This document shows positions 24,239-32,709 of a stretch of DNA of 42,429 bases, piece by piece; the first letter of the stretch is position 1; each line of letters opens with the position of its first letter. Under the pieces are notes generated by a model that saw only the letters and a list, made by a program, of their open reading frames with translations, searched no databases and was not told the DNA's origin. A program made the position numbers and the translations under genes. Source of the stretch: Oceaniglobus roseus (GTDB taxonomy: Bacteria > Pseudomonadota > Alphaproteobacteria > Rhodobacterales > Rhodobacteraceae); the NCBI RefSeq assembly GCF_002869745.1, contig NZ_PNOS01000043.1:1-42429 (forward strand), given 5' to 3'.

Positions 24239-24843
24239 TGGAGCCGATCCGCAGCCTGGACGAACTGGAATCGCATTACGGCGCGCCCGGCGCGGCAGCC
24301 CTGCGCAAGGTTGCCCCGCGCCTGACGCCGGAGTACCGGGCTTGGATCGAGCGGTCGCGCTTCTGCATCCTCTCGACCGTGGGCCCGGAAGGCACCGACG
24401 CCTCGCCCCGTGGCGACGAGGGGCAGGTGGTGCGGGTGCTGGACGAAACCGCTCTGGCGCTGCCCGACTGGCACGGCAACAACCGGATCGACACGTTGAG
24501 GAACATCGTCCGCGACCCGCGGGTGTCGCTGCTCTTCCTCGTGCCCGGCTCGGACAACGTGGTGCGGGTGAACGGCCGCGGGCTCGTCACCGCGGACCCG
24601 GACCTGCGCCAGAGCTTTGCCAGGGGCGGACGGCTGCCGCGCACGGTGACGGTGGTCACGCCGGGCGAGGTCTATTTCCAGTGCGCCCGGGCGATCCTGC
24701 GCTCGGGCCTCTGGGCGGGGCGGGACGACAGCGCGGGTCTGCCGACGGCGGGCGATTTCCTCGCGGCGATGACGGAGGGGGCGGAAGGCGGCGCCGGCTA
24801 CGATGCCGGCTGGGCGCGGCGGGCGGCCGGAACGCTCTGGTAG
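24235..24843 (+). CDS. PPOX-type FMN-binding flavoprotein (MSMEG_1061-like)
   Basis: The 202-residue protein has the split-barrel pattern of pyridoxamine-phosphate-oxidase-like proteins: RFCILSTVGPEGTDASPRGD, LPDWHGNNRIDTLRNIVRDPRVSLLFLVPG, VNGRGLV, and YFQCARAILRSGLW. Such proteins bind FMN or F420; this subfamily is usually called FMN-dependent. The substrate is not known. The start ATG at 24235 overlaps the plsC stop (an in-frame ATG follows at 24238). It closes the ftsEX-plsC unit and is followed by a perfect palindrome at 24855. Confidence 0.87.
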   Translation: MMEPIRSLDELESHYGAPGAAALRKVAPRLTPEYRAWIERSRFCILSTVGPEGTDASPRGDEGQVVRVLDETALALPDWHGNNRIDTLRNIVRDPRVSLLFLVPGSDNVVRVNGRGLVTADPDLRQSFARGGRLPRTVTVVTPGEVYFQCARAILRSGLWAGRDDSAGLPTAGDFLAAMTEGAEGGAGYDAGWARRAAGTLW

Positions 24844-24854
24844 GAGAGCGCCGC

Positions 24855-24878
24855 AGGATGGGTCATATGACCCATCCT
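24855..24878. terminator. Perfect 24-bp palindrome between PPOX gene and accA
   Basis: AGGATGGGTCAT is followed directly by its exact reverse complement, and a second small hairpin ACGCC-AGAC-GGCGT comes right after. It lies between two convergent genes, where a bidirectional terminator is expected. No T-run is present. It resembles the dispersed GGATGGGT...ACCCATCC intergenic palindromes seen in other proteobacteria. Confidence 0.6.
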
Positions 24879-24903
24879 ACGCCAGACGGCGTGCAGGCGG
24901 CAT

Positions 24904-25866
24904 TCAGGCGGCGAGCCCCTTCGCCCCCATCTTCAGGAACTTCTTCCGCCGCTCCTGCACGACGGCGGTGCGGTCCATGCCCTGCATCTCGCCCAGCATC
25001 GCGCCGATGGCCTTGCCGACGTTGGCGATCGCCGCAGCGCGGTCGCGCTGCGCGCCGCCGCGAGGTTCGGGGATGATCCGGTCGATCACGCCCAGCTTCT
25101 TCAGGTCCTGCGCCGTCAGCTTGAGCGCCTCGGCCGCCTCGCGCATCTTCTCGGCGTCGCGCCAGAGGATCGACGCGCAGCCCTCGGGCGAGATCACCGA
25201 GTAGATCGAGTGTTCCAGCATGGCGAGCCGCGAGGCCGTGGCGAAGGCCACGGCGCCGCCCGATCCGCCCTCGCCGATGATGACCGAGACCAGCGGCACG
25301 CCGAGTTGCAGGCAGCGCTGGGTCGAGCGGGCGATCGCCTCGGACTGGCCCCGCTCCTCGGCGCCCTTGCCGGGATAGGCGCCCGGCGTGTCGACGAGCG
25401 AGATCACCGGCATGTTGAACCGGTCGGCGAGGTCCATCAGCCGGATCGCCTTGCGATAGCCCTCGGGGCGGGCCATGCCGAAATTGTGCTCGATCCGCGT
25501 CGTGGTGTCGTGGCCCTTCTCGTGGCCGATGACGACGACGGGCCGGTCCTCGAACCGCGCAAGGCCGCCCACCACGGCGAGGTCGTCGGCGAAGTTGCGG
25601 TCGCCCGCGAGCGGCGTGAACTCGGTGAACAGCGCCTCGACGTAGTCGCGGCAATGCGGCCGCTCCGGGTGGCGCGCCACCTGGCACTTCGCCCAGGGCG
25701 AGAGGTTCTTGTAGAGATCGTTGAGGATGTCCGCCGCCTTCCTGTCGAGCGCTGCGGCCTCCTTCTCGACATCCATCTCGCCGTTCGCCCGCGCCATGGC
25801 GCGCAACTCCTCGGCCTTGCCCTCGATGGCGGAGAGCGGCTTTTCGAAATCGAGATAGGTGGTCAT
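24904..25866 (-). CDS. accA: Acetyl-CoA carboxylase carboxyltransferase subunit alpha
   Basis: The 320-residue protein matches AccA throughout: [92 protein letters not shown], and the oxyanion loop [12 protein letters not shown], then [12 protein letters not shown]. With AccD it transfers the carboxyl group from biotin to acetyl-CoA, giving malonyl-CoA for fatty-acid synthesis. accD is elsewhere, as is common. Length is normal. It reads leftward, convergent with the PPOX gene; mcl1 lies upstream on the same strand with a gap of about 170 bases. Confidence 0.96.
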   Translation of the reverse strand: MTTYLDFEKPLSAIEGKAEELRAMARANGEMDVEKEAAALDRKAADILNDLYKNLSPWAKCQVARHPERPHCRDYVEALFTEFTPLAGDRNFADDLAVVGGLARFEDRPVVVIGHEKGHDTTTRIEHNFGMARPEGYRKAIRLMDLADRFNMPVISLVDTPGAYPGKGAEERGQSEAIARSTQRCLQLGVPLVSVIIGEGGSGGAVAFATASRLAMLEHSIYSVISPEGCASILWRDAEKMREAAEALKLTAQDLKKLGVIDRIIPEPRGGAQRDRAAAIANVGKAIGAMLGEMQGMDRTAVVQERRKKFLKMGAKGLAA

Positions 25867-26036
25867 CCGGGTCTCCGGGCTCGGTTATCGGCTCGCGGTT
25901 ATATGCCCCCGCCACCGCGCCAATGCAACTCGCCCCCCCGCGACGGCCCTCGACGGCCCGCGCGGTGCCGCGACGGCGTCGCCGGCCCGAGCGCGCCGTC
26001 TGCCCAGCGGGCGGTCGCCGCCGCGGCGCGCGGACC

Positions 26037-26993
26037 CTAGCCGCCGATCATCCCGGCCTGCTTCACGATCACCTGGGCCTGGCGGATCGACGCCAGATCG
26101 ACCAGCCGCCCCTTGTAGACGGCCGCCCCCTGGCCCTCGCGTTCCGCCTGCTCCATCGCGGCGAGGATCTCCCGCGCCTCGGCCACCGCGGCCTCGGTCG
26201 GGGTGAAGACCTCGTTCGCCAGCGCCACCTGCTTGGGGTGGATCGCCCATTTCCCGACCATCCCCAGCGTGGCCGAACGCAACGCCTGGGCGCGGAAGCC
26301 GTCCTCGTCCGAGAAATCGCCGAACGGCCCGTCCACCGGCAGCACGCCATGGGTGCGGCAGGCCGCGACGATCTTCGCCTGCGCCCAGTGCCAGGGATCC
26401 GCCCAGTACCGCTGCCCCTCGCGGTGCATGTAGTAACCCTCCTGCGTGCCGCCGATCCCCGTCGTCTGCATCCCCATCGACGCCGCGAAATCCGCCGCCC
26501 CGAGGCTCATCGCCTGGAGCCGGGGCGAGGCCGCCGCGATCTCCTCGGCGTGGGCGATGCCCGCGGCCGTCTCGATGATGACCTCCAGCCCGATCCGCTT
26601 CGTCCGCCCCGCCGCCGCCTCGACCGCGCTCACCAGCGCGTCCACGGCATAGACGTCCGCCCCGCAGCCGACCTTCGGGATCATCAGCAGGTCCAGCCGC
26701 TCTCCCGCCCGCTCCAGCAGCTCCACGACGTCGCGGTACCAGTAGGGGGTGTCGAGTCCGTTGATCCGGACGCTCAGGGTCTTGTTCCCCCAGTCCACGT
26801 CATTGATCGCGGCGATGATGTTCGCCCGCGCCTCCGCCTTGTCGCCGGGCGCCACGGAATCCTCGAGGTCGAGGTTGATCACGTCCGCCGCGCTGGCCGC
26901 CATCTTCTCGAAGATCGCGGGGCGGGAACCGGGGCCGAACAGCTGGCAGCGGTTCGGGCGGGCAGGGGGCGCGGGCTGGACGCGGAAGGACAT
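26037..26993 (-). CDS. mcl1: L-malyl-CoA/beta-methylmalyl-CoA lyase
   Basis: The 318-residue enzyme has the same length and near-identical motifs as Rhodobacter Mcl1: PARPNRCQLFGPGSRPAIFEKM, NLDLEDSVAPGDKAEAR, MIPKVGCGADVYAVDALV, LQAMSLGAADFAASMGMQTT, and VDGPFGDFSDEDGFRAQA. It cleaves L-malyl-CoA and beta-methylmalyl-CoA to acetyl-CoA or propionyl-CoA plus glyoxylate in the ethylmalonyl-CoA pathway, which serves acetate assimilation. CGAGG precedes the ATG at 26993. It is divergent from the TIM-barrel gene. Other ethylmalonyl-CoA genes are not in the window. Confidence 0.95.
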   Translation of the reverse strand: MSFRVQPAPPARPNRCQLFGPGSRPAIFEKMAASAADVINLDLEDSVAPGDKAEARANIIAAINDVDWGNKTLSVRINGLDTPYWYRDVVELLERAGERLDLLMIPKVGCGADVYAVDALVSAVEAAAGRTKRIGLEVIIETAAGIAHAEEIAAASPRLQAMSLGAADFAASMGMQTTGIGGTQEGYYMHREGQRYWADPWHWAQAKIVAACRTHGVLPVDGPFGDFSDEDGFRAQALRSATLGMVGKWAIHPKQVALANEVFTPTEAAVAEAREILAAMEQAEREGQGAAVYKGRLVDLASIRQAQVIVKQAGMIGG

Positions 26994-27170
26994 GGGATAC
27001 CTCGGCAATGATATTTCGTTCAGGGCTTCGTCTTGGGTAGGATGTTGCGTGCGGGGCCGCAACCCGTCTTGTGCAGTTGCAGCGAAACCGTCGCGGGCCC
27101 CGAACTGCCGCGCATTGCGCATCCCGTCGCGATGCTTACGCTCCGGCCACACACATCTGCGGAGTTCCAT

Positions 27171-28025
27171 ATGCGCCAGCTCAAGGTCTACACCTCCCTT
27201 TGGGCCATGCAGCCCCACGACCAGAGCGGCGTGAAGCTGCCCCATGCCGAGGTCTGCGCCATGGTGGCCGAGGCGGGCTATGCGGGCCTTGCCATCGACC
27301 TCGGCGCGGCGGATGTGGCCGTGGCCCACGCCGTGCGCCCGCATATCGAGGCAAACGGCCTGACCCCGCTGATCGTCGCCTTCCCGAAGACGGTCGAGGG
27401 CTTCGGGGACACGCTGGCGCTGGCGAAGGACTTCGGTTCCCCGTTCGTCGACGTGATCGGGCAGGTGATGCCGATCACGCTGCCGGAGATGGAAAAGGTC
27501 GTCCGCACCTGGATCGGCATGGCCGACCGCGCCGGTATGCCGATCCAGTTCGAAACCCACCGCAACTGCATCACCAACGACCTCTACACCACGCTGCAAC
27601 TGATCGACGCCATTCCCGAAATGCGCCTCTGCGCCGACCTCTCGCACTATGTCGTCGACCGCGAGTTCTGGCACCCCCTGTCCGAGCGCGACCTCGCGCT
27701 GGTCTCGCGCATCCTGAAGCGTTCGGACAGTTTCCAGGGCCGGGTGGCGAGCCGCCAGCAGATCCAGCTGCAGCTCGACTTCCCGCAGCACCGGAAATGG
27801 GTGGATCTCTTCAAGGGCTGGTGGCGCGAGGGGCTGGCCGACTGGCGCGCCCGCAACGACAGCGGCGACTGCATCTTCCTCTGCGAACTCGGTCCCCCCG
27901 AATATGCCATGACCGGCCCCGATGGCCGCGAGATGAGCAACCGGTGGGAAGAGGCCCTGCAGATCAAGAGCTGGGTCGAGGAGATCTGGACCGACCTGGA
28001 GGTCGCCGAGGCCGACACCCCCTGA
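27171..28025 (+). CDS. Sugar phosphate isomerase/epimerase-like TIM-barrel protein
   Basis: The 284-residue protein has a xylose-isomerase-like TIM-barrel pattern: LKVYTSLWAMQ, EVCAMVAEAGYAGLAIDLG, IQFETHRNCITNDLYTTLQLIDAIPEMRLCADLSHYVVDREF (candidate metal ligands Glu, Asp, His), and IFLCELGPPEYAMTG. Members of this superfamily isomerise sugars or inositol-like compounds using a divalent metal; this subfamily's substrate is unknown. GGAG lies six bases before the ATG at 27171. It is divergent from mcl1 and sits upstream of dgcN by 148 bases, so it may share a role with the D-amino-acid genes, but this is only positional. Confidence 0.82.
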   Translation: MRQLKVYTSLWAMQPHDQSGVKLPHAEVCAMVAEAGYAGLAIDLGAADVAVAHAVRPHIEANGLTPLIVAFPKTVEGFGDTLALAKDFGSPFVDVIGQVMPITLPEMEKVVRTWIGMADRAGMPIQFETHRNCITNDLYTTLQLIDAIPEMRLCADLSHYVVDREFWHPLSERDLALVSRILKRSDSFQGRVASRQQIQLQLDFPQHRKWVDLFKGWWREGLADWRARNDSGDCIFLCELGPPEYAMTGPDGREMSNRWEEALQIKSWVEEIWTDLEVAEADTP

Positions 28026-28173
28026 CGCCCTCCATCGCTGTCCTGCCCGGGTATGCTTCCTCCGGAGGCATCGAGCGGTCCTGTCCCGCCGCCCGCGGCA
28101 AAAACCGCCGCCGCCACCTTTCCGCTGCGCCGAAACCCGCTAGGCTGCGACCGAACAGAGCGGAGCCTGCCCC

Positions 28174-29175
28174 ATGATCCAGACACCCTACCTTCTCTTC
28201 CTCGGCGATGCGCCCGATCCTCTGGCGGCCAAGGTCGCGCAGGGCATCCGCGACTGGAACCCGGAGGTCGCGAAGGGCCAGTTCCGCCTGCCGGGCTGCG
28301 CGGCGGACATGGGCCTGCCGGACATGACCCTGGAAGAGGCGGCGCAGGCGGGGGTGAAGACCGTGGTCGTCGGCGTGGCCAACCGCGGCGGGGTGATCTC
28401 GCCCGCCTGGAAGGCGGTGCTGGCCGAGGCCCTGGCCATGGGGTTCGACGTCGCCGCCGGGCTGCACAACCTGCTGAGGAACGAGCCCGACCTGAAGGCC
28501 GCGGCGCGGGAGAACGGCCGGACGCTGCACGACGTGCGCATCCCCACCGTCGCCTACCCGATCGCCAACGGCGAGAAGCGGACCGGCAAGCGCTGCCTCG
28601 CCATCGGCACCGACTGCTCGATCGGCAAGATGTACACCGCGCTCGCCATGGACCGCGAGATGAACCGGCGCGGGATGAAGTCGACCTTCCGCGCGACGGG
28701 TCAGACCGGGATCCTGATCACCGGGGCGGGCGTGCCGCTCGACGCCGTGATCGCCGACTTCATGGCCGGCGCGATCGAGTATCTCACTCCCGCCAACGAT
28801 CCCGACCACTGGGACCAGATCGAGGGGCAGGGCAGCCTGTTCCACCCCTCCTATTCCGGCGTGACGCTGGCGCTGATCCATGGCGGGCAGCCCGACGCCC
28901 TGGTGATGTGCCACGAACCGACCCGCACCCACATGCGCGGCCTGCCGCACTATGGCCTGCCGACGCTGGAACAGCTGCGCGACACCGCCCTGCCGCTGGC
29001 CCGGGTCGTGAACCCGACGGTGAAGATCGTCGGGGTCTCGGTCAACACCAAGGCCCTGGGCGAGGACGAGGCGATGCGATGCCTCGAGGAGATCGAGGCG
29101 CGGCTCGGCCTGCCCACGGTCGATCCCTACCGCATCGGCGCCGGCCGGCTGGTCGACGCGCTTGCCGGGATCTGA
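28174..29175 (+). CDS. dgcN: D-glutamate N-acetyltransferase DgcN (DUF1611)
   Basis: The 333-residue protein is a DUF1611 member. It has a P-loop-like GTDCSIGKMYTALAMDREM (Lys152) in its C-terminal domain, STFRATGQTGILITGAGVPLDAV, EGQGSLFHPSYSGVTLALIHG, and NRGGVISPAWKAVL in the N-terminal domain. DgcN acetylates D-glutamate to N-acetyl-D-glutamate, an alternative route for D-glutamate use described in marine bacteria. The family was earlier annotated as NAD-dependent epimerase/dehydratase-like. Its partner dgcA starts 39 bases downstream, which strongly supports the call. Confidence 0.9.
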   Translation: MIQTPYLLFLGDAPDPLAAKVAQGIRDWNPEVAKGQFRLPGCAADMGLPDMTLEEAAQAGVKTVVVGVANRGGVISPAWKAVLAEALAMGFDVAAGLHNLLRNEPDLKAAARENGRTLHDVRIPTVAYPIANGEKRTGKRCLAIGTDCSIGKMYTALAMDREMNRRGMKSTFRATGQTGILITGAGVPLDAVIADFMAGAIEYLTPANDPDHWDQIEGQGSLFHPSYSGVTLALIHGGQPDALVMCHEPTRTHMRGLPHYGLPTLEQLRDTALPLARVVNPTVKIVGVSVNTKALGEDEAMRCLEEIEARLGLPTVDPYRIGAGRLVDALAGI

Positions 29176-29214
29176 TCCCCTGCCGGAACAGGACACTTGC
29201 GAAAAGAAGGCCCC

Positions 29215-30180
29215 ATGAAACTGACCGTCACCCCCGACACCTTCCGCCTCGCCGAGGTCTTCACCATTTCCCGCGGCTCGCGGACCGAGGCGAAGGTGCT
29301 GACCGTGCGCGCCATGGAGGACGGCGTCACCGGCCTCGGCGAATGCGTCCCCTACGCTCGCTACGGCGAATCGCTCGACTCGGTGACCGGGCAGATCGAG
29401 GGCCTGCCCGGGGACGTGACGCGCGACGCCCTTCAGGACCTGCTGCCGCCCGGCGCCGCGCGCAACGCGGTGGACTGCGCGCTCTGGGACCTGGAGTGCA
29501 AGCGGACCGGCCGGCGGATCTGGTCCCTCCTCGGCCTGCCGGAACCGAAGCCCGCGATCACCGCCTTCACACTGTCCCTCGACAGCCCGGAGAACATGCG
29601 CCGGGCCGCGGAAAGGAACGCCTTCCGCCCGCTCCTGAAGATCAAGCTCGGCACGCCCGACGACATGCCCCGGCTCGAGGCGGTGCGCGCCGGGGCGCCG
29701 GACGCGGCGATCATCGTGGACGCCAACGAGGGCTGGGATGCGGATGTCTACGCCGACCTCGCGCCGCACCTGATCCGCCTCGGGGTAAAGCTGGTGGAAC
29801 AGCCGTTGCCCGCCGGGGAGGACGACATGCTTGCCCAGATCGAGCGCCCGCTGCCGGTCTGCGCCGACGAATCCTGCCACGACACCGCGACGCTGGAAGC
29901 ACTTAGGGGCAAGTACGACCTGGTGAACATCAAGCTCGACAAGACCGGCGGCCTGACCGAGGCGCTGCGCCTGCGCGACGCCGCCCGCGCCCAGGGCTAC
30001 GGCATCATGGTCGGCTGCATGGTGGGCTCCTCCCTCGCCATGGCGCCCGCCACCCTCCTCGCCCAGGGTGTCGCCTTCGTCGATCTCGACGGCCCGCTCC
30101 TGCTGGCCGAGGACCGCGACGCCCCGCTCGCCTTCGACAGCGCCGGGATCCACCCGCCCGCCGCCGCGCTCTGGGGCTGA
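29215..30180 (+). CDS. dgcA: N-acetyl-D-glutamate racemase DgcA (enolase superfamily)
   Basis: The 321-residue muconate-lactonising-type enolase has the KxK acid/base motif (Lys142, Lys144; LLKIKLG), metal ligands Asp169 (IIVDANEGW), Glu195 (KLVEQPLP) and Asp218 (CADES), and the second catalytic lysine region NIKLDKTGG (Lys240/Lys243). It resembles dipeptide epimerases; next to dgcN it is best read as DgcA, which turns N-acetyl-D-glutamate into N-acetyl-L-glutamate. That product can then be deacetylated to L-glutamate. The start at 29215 follows AAAGAAGG; an in-frame TTG lies at 29197. Confidence 0.9.
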   Translation: MKLTVTPDTFRLAEVFTISRGSRTEAKVLTVRAMEDGVTGLGECVPYARYGESLDSVTGQIEGLPGDVTRDALQDLLPPGAARNAVDCALWDLECKRTGRRIWSLLGLPEPKPAITAFTLSLDSPENMRRAAERNAFRPLLKIKLGTPDDMPRLEAVRAGAPDAAIIVDANEGWDADVYADLAPHLIRLGVKLVEQPLPAGEDDMLAQIERPLPVCADESCHDTATLEALRGKYDLVNIKLDKTGGLTEALRLRDAARAQGYGIMVGCMVGSSLAMAPATLLAQGVAFVDLDGPLLLAEDRDAPLAFDSAGIHPPAAALWG

Positions 30181-30257
30181 GCGTTCACGGGAATGTCGGG
30201 TGCCGCGGCGCGCCCCCGCCCCATCCTTCCAGCCACCGCCGCAACCCGGAGCCTGTC

Positions 30258-31061
30258 ATGCGCCCTGCCGCCGCCCTCCTGCCGATCCTGCTGAGCCTCC
30301 TGCCGCTCCCGGCCCTTGCCTGCGGACCCGACACGGATTGCCCCGTGGGCGAGCGCAGCTATCGCCTCTACCTCCCCGAAGGACTGGAAGGGAAGGAGAT
30401 CGGCGCCCTCGTCTTCGCCCACGGCTATCGCGGGACGGCGGCGGGGGTGATGAAGAACATGGCCTTCCGCGCCCTCGCCGACGACCTCGGGGTCGCGCTG
30501 ATCGCGCTCCAGGCGGCGGGCGAGGACTGGCAGCTCGCCCATACCCCCCGCGCGCCGGACCGCGAAGAGGCGCTGGAATACGACTACGTCCGCGCCGTCC
30601 TTGAGGATGCGGGACAGCGCCTGCACCTCGACCCCGCCAGGACCGTCGCCACCGGCTTCTCCGCCGGCGGCATGATGACCTGGACGCTCGCCTGCGGCAT
30701 GTCCGAAAGCTTCGCGGGCTTCGTGCCGATGTCGGGCACCTTCTGGGCCCCGGTCCCCGGGACCTGCACGACGCCCCCGGCCAGCGTGGTGCACATCCAC
30801 GGCACCGAGGACACGACCGTGCCGCTGGGCGGCCGCCCCATCGGCCCGGCAAGGCAGGGCGACGTGCCCGAGACGCTGGCGATGTACTCCGCCTACGGAG
30901 ATTTCACGCCGACCGGACAGCACGACGGCCCCGACGGTATGAGCTGCAGGCGGTCGACCAACCCCGCGGGCAGGATGCTGGAGTTCTGCACCTTCCCCGG
31001 CGGTCACAGCTTCTCGACCCTGCGCCTCGGCTACGCTTACCGCCGCATCCTGGGAGAGTGA
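30258..31061 (+). CDS. Secreted LpqC/PHB-depolymerase-like esterase
   Basis: The 267-residue protein has a signal peptide (MRPAAALLPILLSLLPLPALA, cleavage near residue 21) and then an alpha/beta hydrolase domain: nucleophile GFSAGGMM (Ser135), VVHIHGTEDTTVP holding the acid, and a His in FPGGHSFS. HGYRGT supplies the oxyanion hole. Paired cysteines (ACGPDTDC, ...CTT, FCTF) suggest disulfides in the periplasm. This fits the polyhydroxybutyrate-depolymerase/feruloyl-esterase (LpqC) group, but no substrate-binding domain is seen, so the polymer is unproven. It lies inside the D-amino-acid block between dgcA and dat. Confidence 0.85.
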   Translation: MRPAAALLPILLSLLPLPALACGPDTDCPVGERSYRLYLPEGLEGKEIGALVFAHGYRGTAAGVMKNMAFRALADDLGVALIALQAAGEDWQLAHTPRAPDREEALEYDYVRAVLEDAGQRLHLDPARTVATGFSAGGMMTWTLACGMSESFAGFVPMSGTFWAPVPGTCTTPPASVVHIHGTEDTTVPLGGRPIGPARQGDVPETLAMYSAYGDFTPTGQHDGPDGMSCRRSTNPAGRMLEFCTFPGGHSFSTLRLGYAYRRILGE

Positions 31062-31125
31062 GGCGGCTTGACAGCGCGAGGGGCTTGACCCACTCCAGAG
31101 CCACCGCGCCGAAGGAGAGCCAGCC

Positions 31126-31980
31126 ATGACCCGCACCGTCTATGTCAACGGAGACTACCTGCCCGAGGATGAGGCCAAGGTCTCGGTCTTCGACCGCGGC
31201 TTCCTGTTCGCCGACGCGGTCTACGAGGTCACCTCGGTGCTCGGCGGCAAGCTGATCGACTTCGACGGCCACGCCACCCGCCTCGCCCGCTCGCTCTCGG
31301 AACTCGACATGCCGAACCCGATCGCGAAGGAGGACCTGCTGGAGGTCCACCGCGAACTGGTCCGTGCCAACGGGATCGAGGACGGGCTGATCTACCTCCA
31401 GATCACCCGCGGCGCCGCCGACCGCGACTTCGCCTTCCCCGAGGATCCGAAGCCGACCATCGTGCTGTTCACCCAGTCCAAGCCCGGCCTCGCCGACAAC
31501 CCGATGGCGAGCACGGGGATGAAGGTCATAAGCATCGAGGACCAGCGTTGGGGCCGCCGCGACATCAAGACGGTGCAGCTGCTCTATCCGTCGATGGGCA
31601 AGATGATGGCGAAGGCCGCGGGCGCCCACGACGCCTGGATGGTCGAGGATGGCGAGGTGACCGAGGGCACGTCGAACAACGCCTATATCGTGAAGAACGG
31701 CAGGATCATCACCCGCCATCTCGGCCACGAGATCCTGCACGGCATCACCCGCAAGGCGGTCCTGCGCTTCGCCCGCGAGGCGCAGATGGAGGTCGAGGAG
31801 CGCCCCTTCACGATCGAGGAGGCCCAGGAGGCCGACGAGGCCTTCATCACCTCGGCGTCGAGCTTCGTGATGCCGGTGGTCGAGATCGACGGCAAGGCGA
31901 TCGGCACCGGCAAGCCGGGCCGCACCGTCGCGCGCCTGCGCGAGATCTACCTCGACGAAAGCCGCAAGACGGCGGTCTGA
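31126..31980 (+). CDS. dat: D-amino-acid (D-alanine) transaminase
   Basis: The 284-residue class IV PLP enzyme follows the Bacillus DAAT pattern: VYVNGDYLPEDEAKVSVFDRGFLFADAVYEV, the Schiff-base Lys148 in RWGRRDIKTVQLLYPSM, and the cofactor-contacting Glu in GEVTEGTSNNAYIV, followed by HGITRKAVLRFA. It exchanges amino groups between D-alanine or other D-amino acids and 2-oxoglutarate, making D-glutamate. Two genes upstream, DgcN and DgcA turn D-glutamate towards L-glutamate, so the block forms a coherent D-amino-acid salvage path. GGAGAG precedes the ATG. A stretch with repeats and hairpins follows. Confidence 0.92.
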   Translation: MTRTVYVNGDYLPEDEAKVSVFDRGFLFADAVYEVTSVLGGKLIDFDGHATRLARSLSELDMPNPIAKEDLLEVHRELVRANGIEDGLIYLQITRGAADRDFAFPEDPKPTIVLFTQSKPGLADNPMASTGMKVISIEDQRWGRRDIKTVQLLYPSMGKMMAKAAGAHDAWMVEDGEVTEGTSNNAYIVKNGRIITRHLGHEILHGITRKAVLRFAREAQMEVEERPFTIEEAQEADEAFITSASSFVMPVVEIDGKAIGTGKPGRTVARLREIYLDESRKTAV

Positions 31981-32045
31981 CGGGAACCCATTGCCGACAG
32001 GTCGCCCCGGGGAGCGCCCCGGCCCCTCCCGGGCTGCGCCCCTGC

Positions 32046-32069
32046 TTCTTCTTTGCGGAAATACTCCCG
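32046..32069 (-). repeat. Diverged third copy of the intergenic repeat family
   Basis: On the minus strand GGGAGTATTTCCGCAAAGAAG resembles the GGGATATTTGG-AAGCAAAGATG core of copies A and B, with one extra base and several changes. It lies downstream of dat. The match is partial, so membership in the same family is likely but not certain. Confidence 0.45.
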
Positions 32070-32119
32070 CCGGAGGCTTCCCCCCTCGCCGTCCGCCGCC
32101 CGGCCGATCCTCGGAGTGC

Positions 32120-32268
32120 CCATTTTCCTGAAGGAAAATGGTCCGGTTTCCTCAAGGAAACCGGCCGCCCGGCGGAACGGGCGGCCCTTCACTCTTCCCA
32201 ACGGGAACCCCCTCGGCGCGGCACCATTTTCCTGAAGGAAAATGGACCGGTTTCCTTCAGGAAACCGG
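32120..32268. repeat. Two 45-nt double-hairpin repeats
   Basis: Copy 1 (32120-32164) and copy 2 (32224-32268) each hold two perfect 9-bp hairpins, CCATTTTCC-loop-GGAAAATGG and CCGGTTTCC-loop-GGAAACCGG, split by one base. The copies differ at three positions only: the spacer base and two bases of the second loop. The 59 bases between them are not repeated. They fill most of the 315-base spacer between dat (rightward) and DUF1244 (leftward); apart from them and the repeat at 32046 I see nothing else in it. Confidence 0.85.
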
Positions 32269-32295
32269 CGCCCCGCACGAAGGCCGCGGCCGGGG

Positions 32296-32586
32296 TCAGC
32301 CGTGGGTGGCCTTGAAGGCTGCCGCCTGCTCCGGGCTTGCCTCGCGCTGGTGCCGCGCGCGCCAGTCGTCGTAGGGCATGCCGTAGAAGATCTCGCGCCC
32401 CTCGTCCTTGGTCATCGCGATGCCGCGGTCGTTCGCCGCTTCCTGGTACCAGCGGCTCAGGCAGTTGCGGCAGAATCCGGCGAGGTTCATCAGGTCGATG
32501 TTCTGGACGTCGGTGCGCTCGGCCAGGTGGTCGCGCAACCGGCGGAAGGCGGCGGCTTCGAGTTCGAGTCGGGTCTGGTCGTCCAT
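32296..32586 (-). CDS. DUF1244 domain protein
   Basis: The 96-residue cytosolic protein matches DUF1244 over its full length: MDDQTRLELEAAAFRRLRDHLAERTDVQNIDLMNLAGFCRNCLSRWYQEAANDRGI, then EGREIFYGMPYDDWRARHQ. A CxxC pair (FCRNC) could bind metal. Function is unknown; the family is widespread in proteobacteria. The frame is open further upstream, but the ATG at 32586 begins the conserved N-terminus. It is divergent from pyk with a 231-base spacer. Confidence 0.9.
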   Translation of the reverse strand: MDDQTRLELEAAAFRRLRDHLAERTDVQNIDLMNLAGFCRNCLSRWYQEAANDRGIAMTKDEGREIFYGMPYDDWRARHQREASPEQAAAFKATHG

Positions 32587-32709
32587 GGTGCGTCTCCCTT
32601 GTCTGCCGCGAAACTGGGAGCCGGGGCAGGGGGCGTCAAGACCGCTGCACCCCTGTCTGCACAGGTTTCGGGCAGAGGGTCGCCTTTCGTTCATACATCT
32701 GCACTATTC

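Noticed and set aside
26993-27791. Long N-terminal extension of mcl1
   Set aside because: It would overlap the divergent TIM-barrel gene, and the 318-residue form matches known Mcl1 length and N-terminus.
28051-28070. CCTCCGGAGG palindrome upstream of dgcN as a further copy of the dispersed repeat
   Set aside because: Shares only the CTCCGG part with the copy at 32046-32069; too short to call.
32053-32235. Small open frame through the double-hairpin repeats
   Set aside because: The peptide repeats only because the DNA repeats; no ribosome site and no family.
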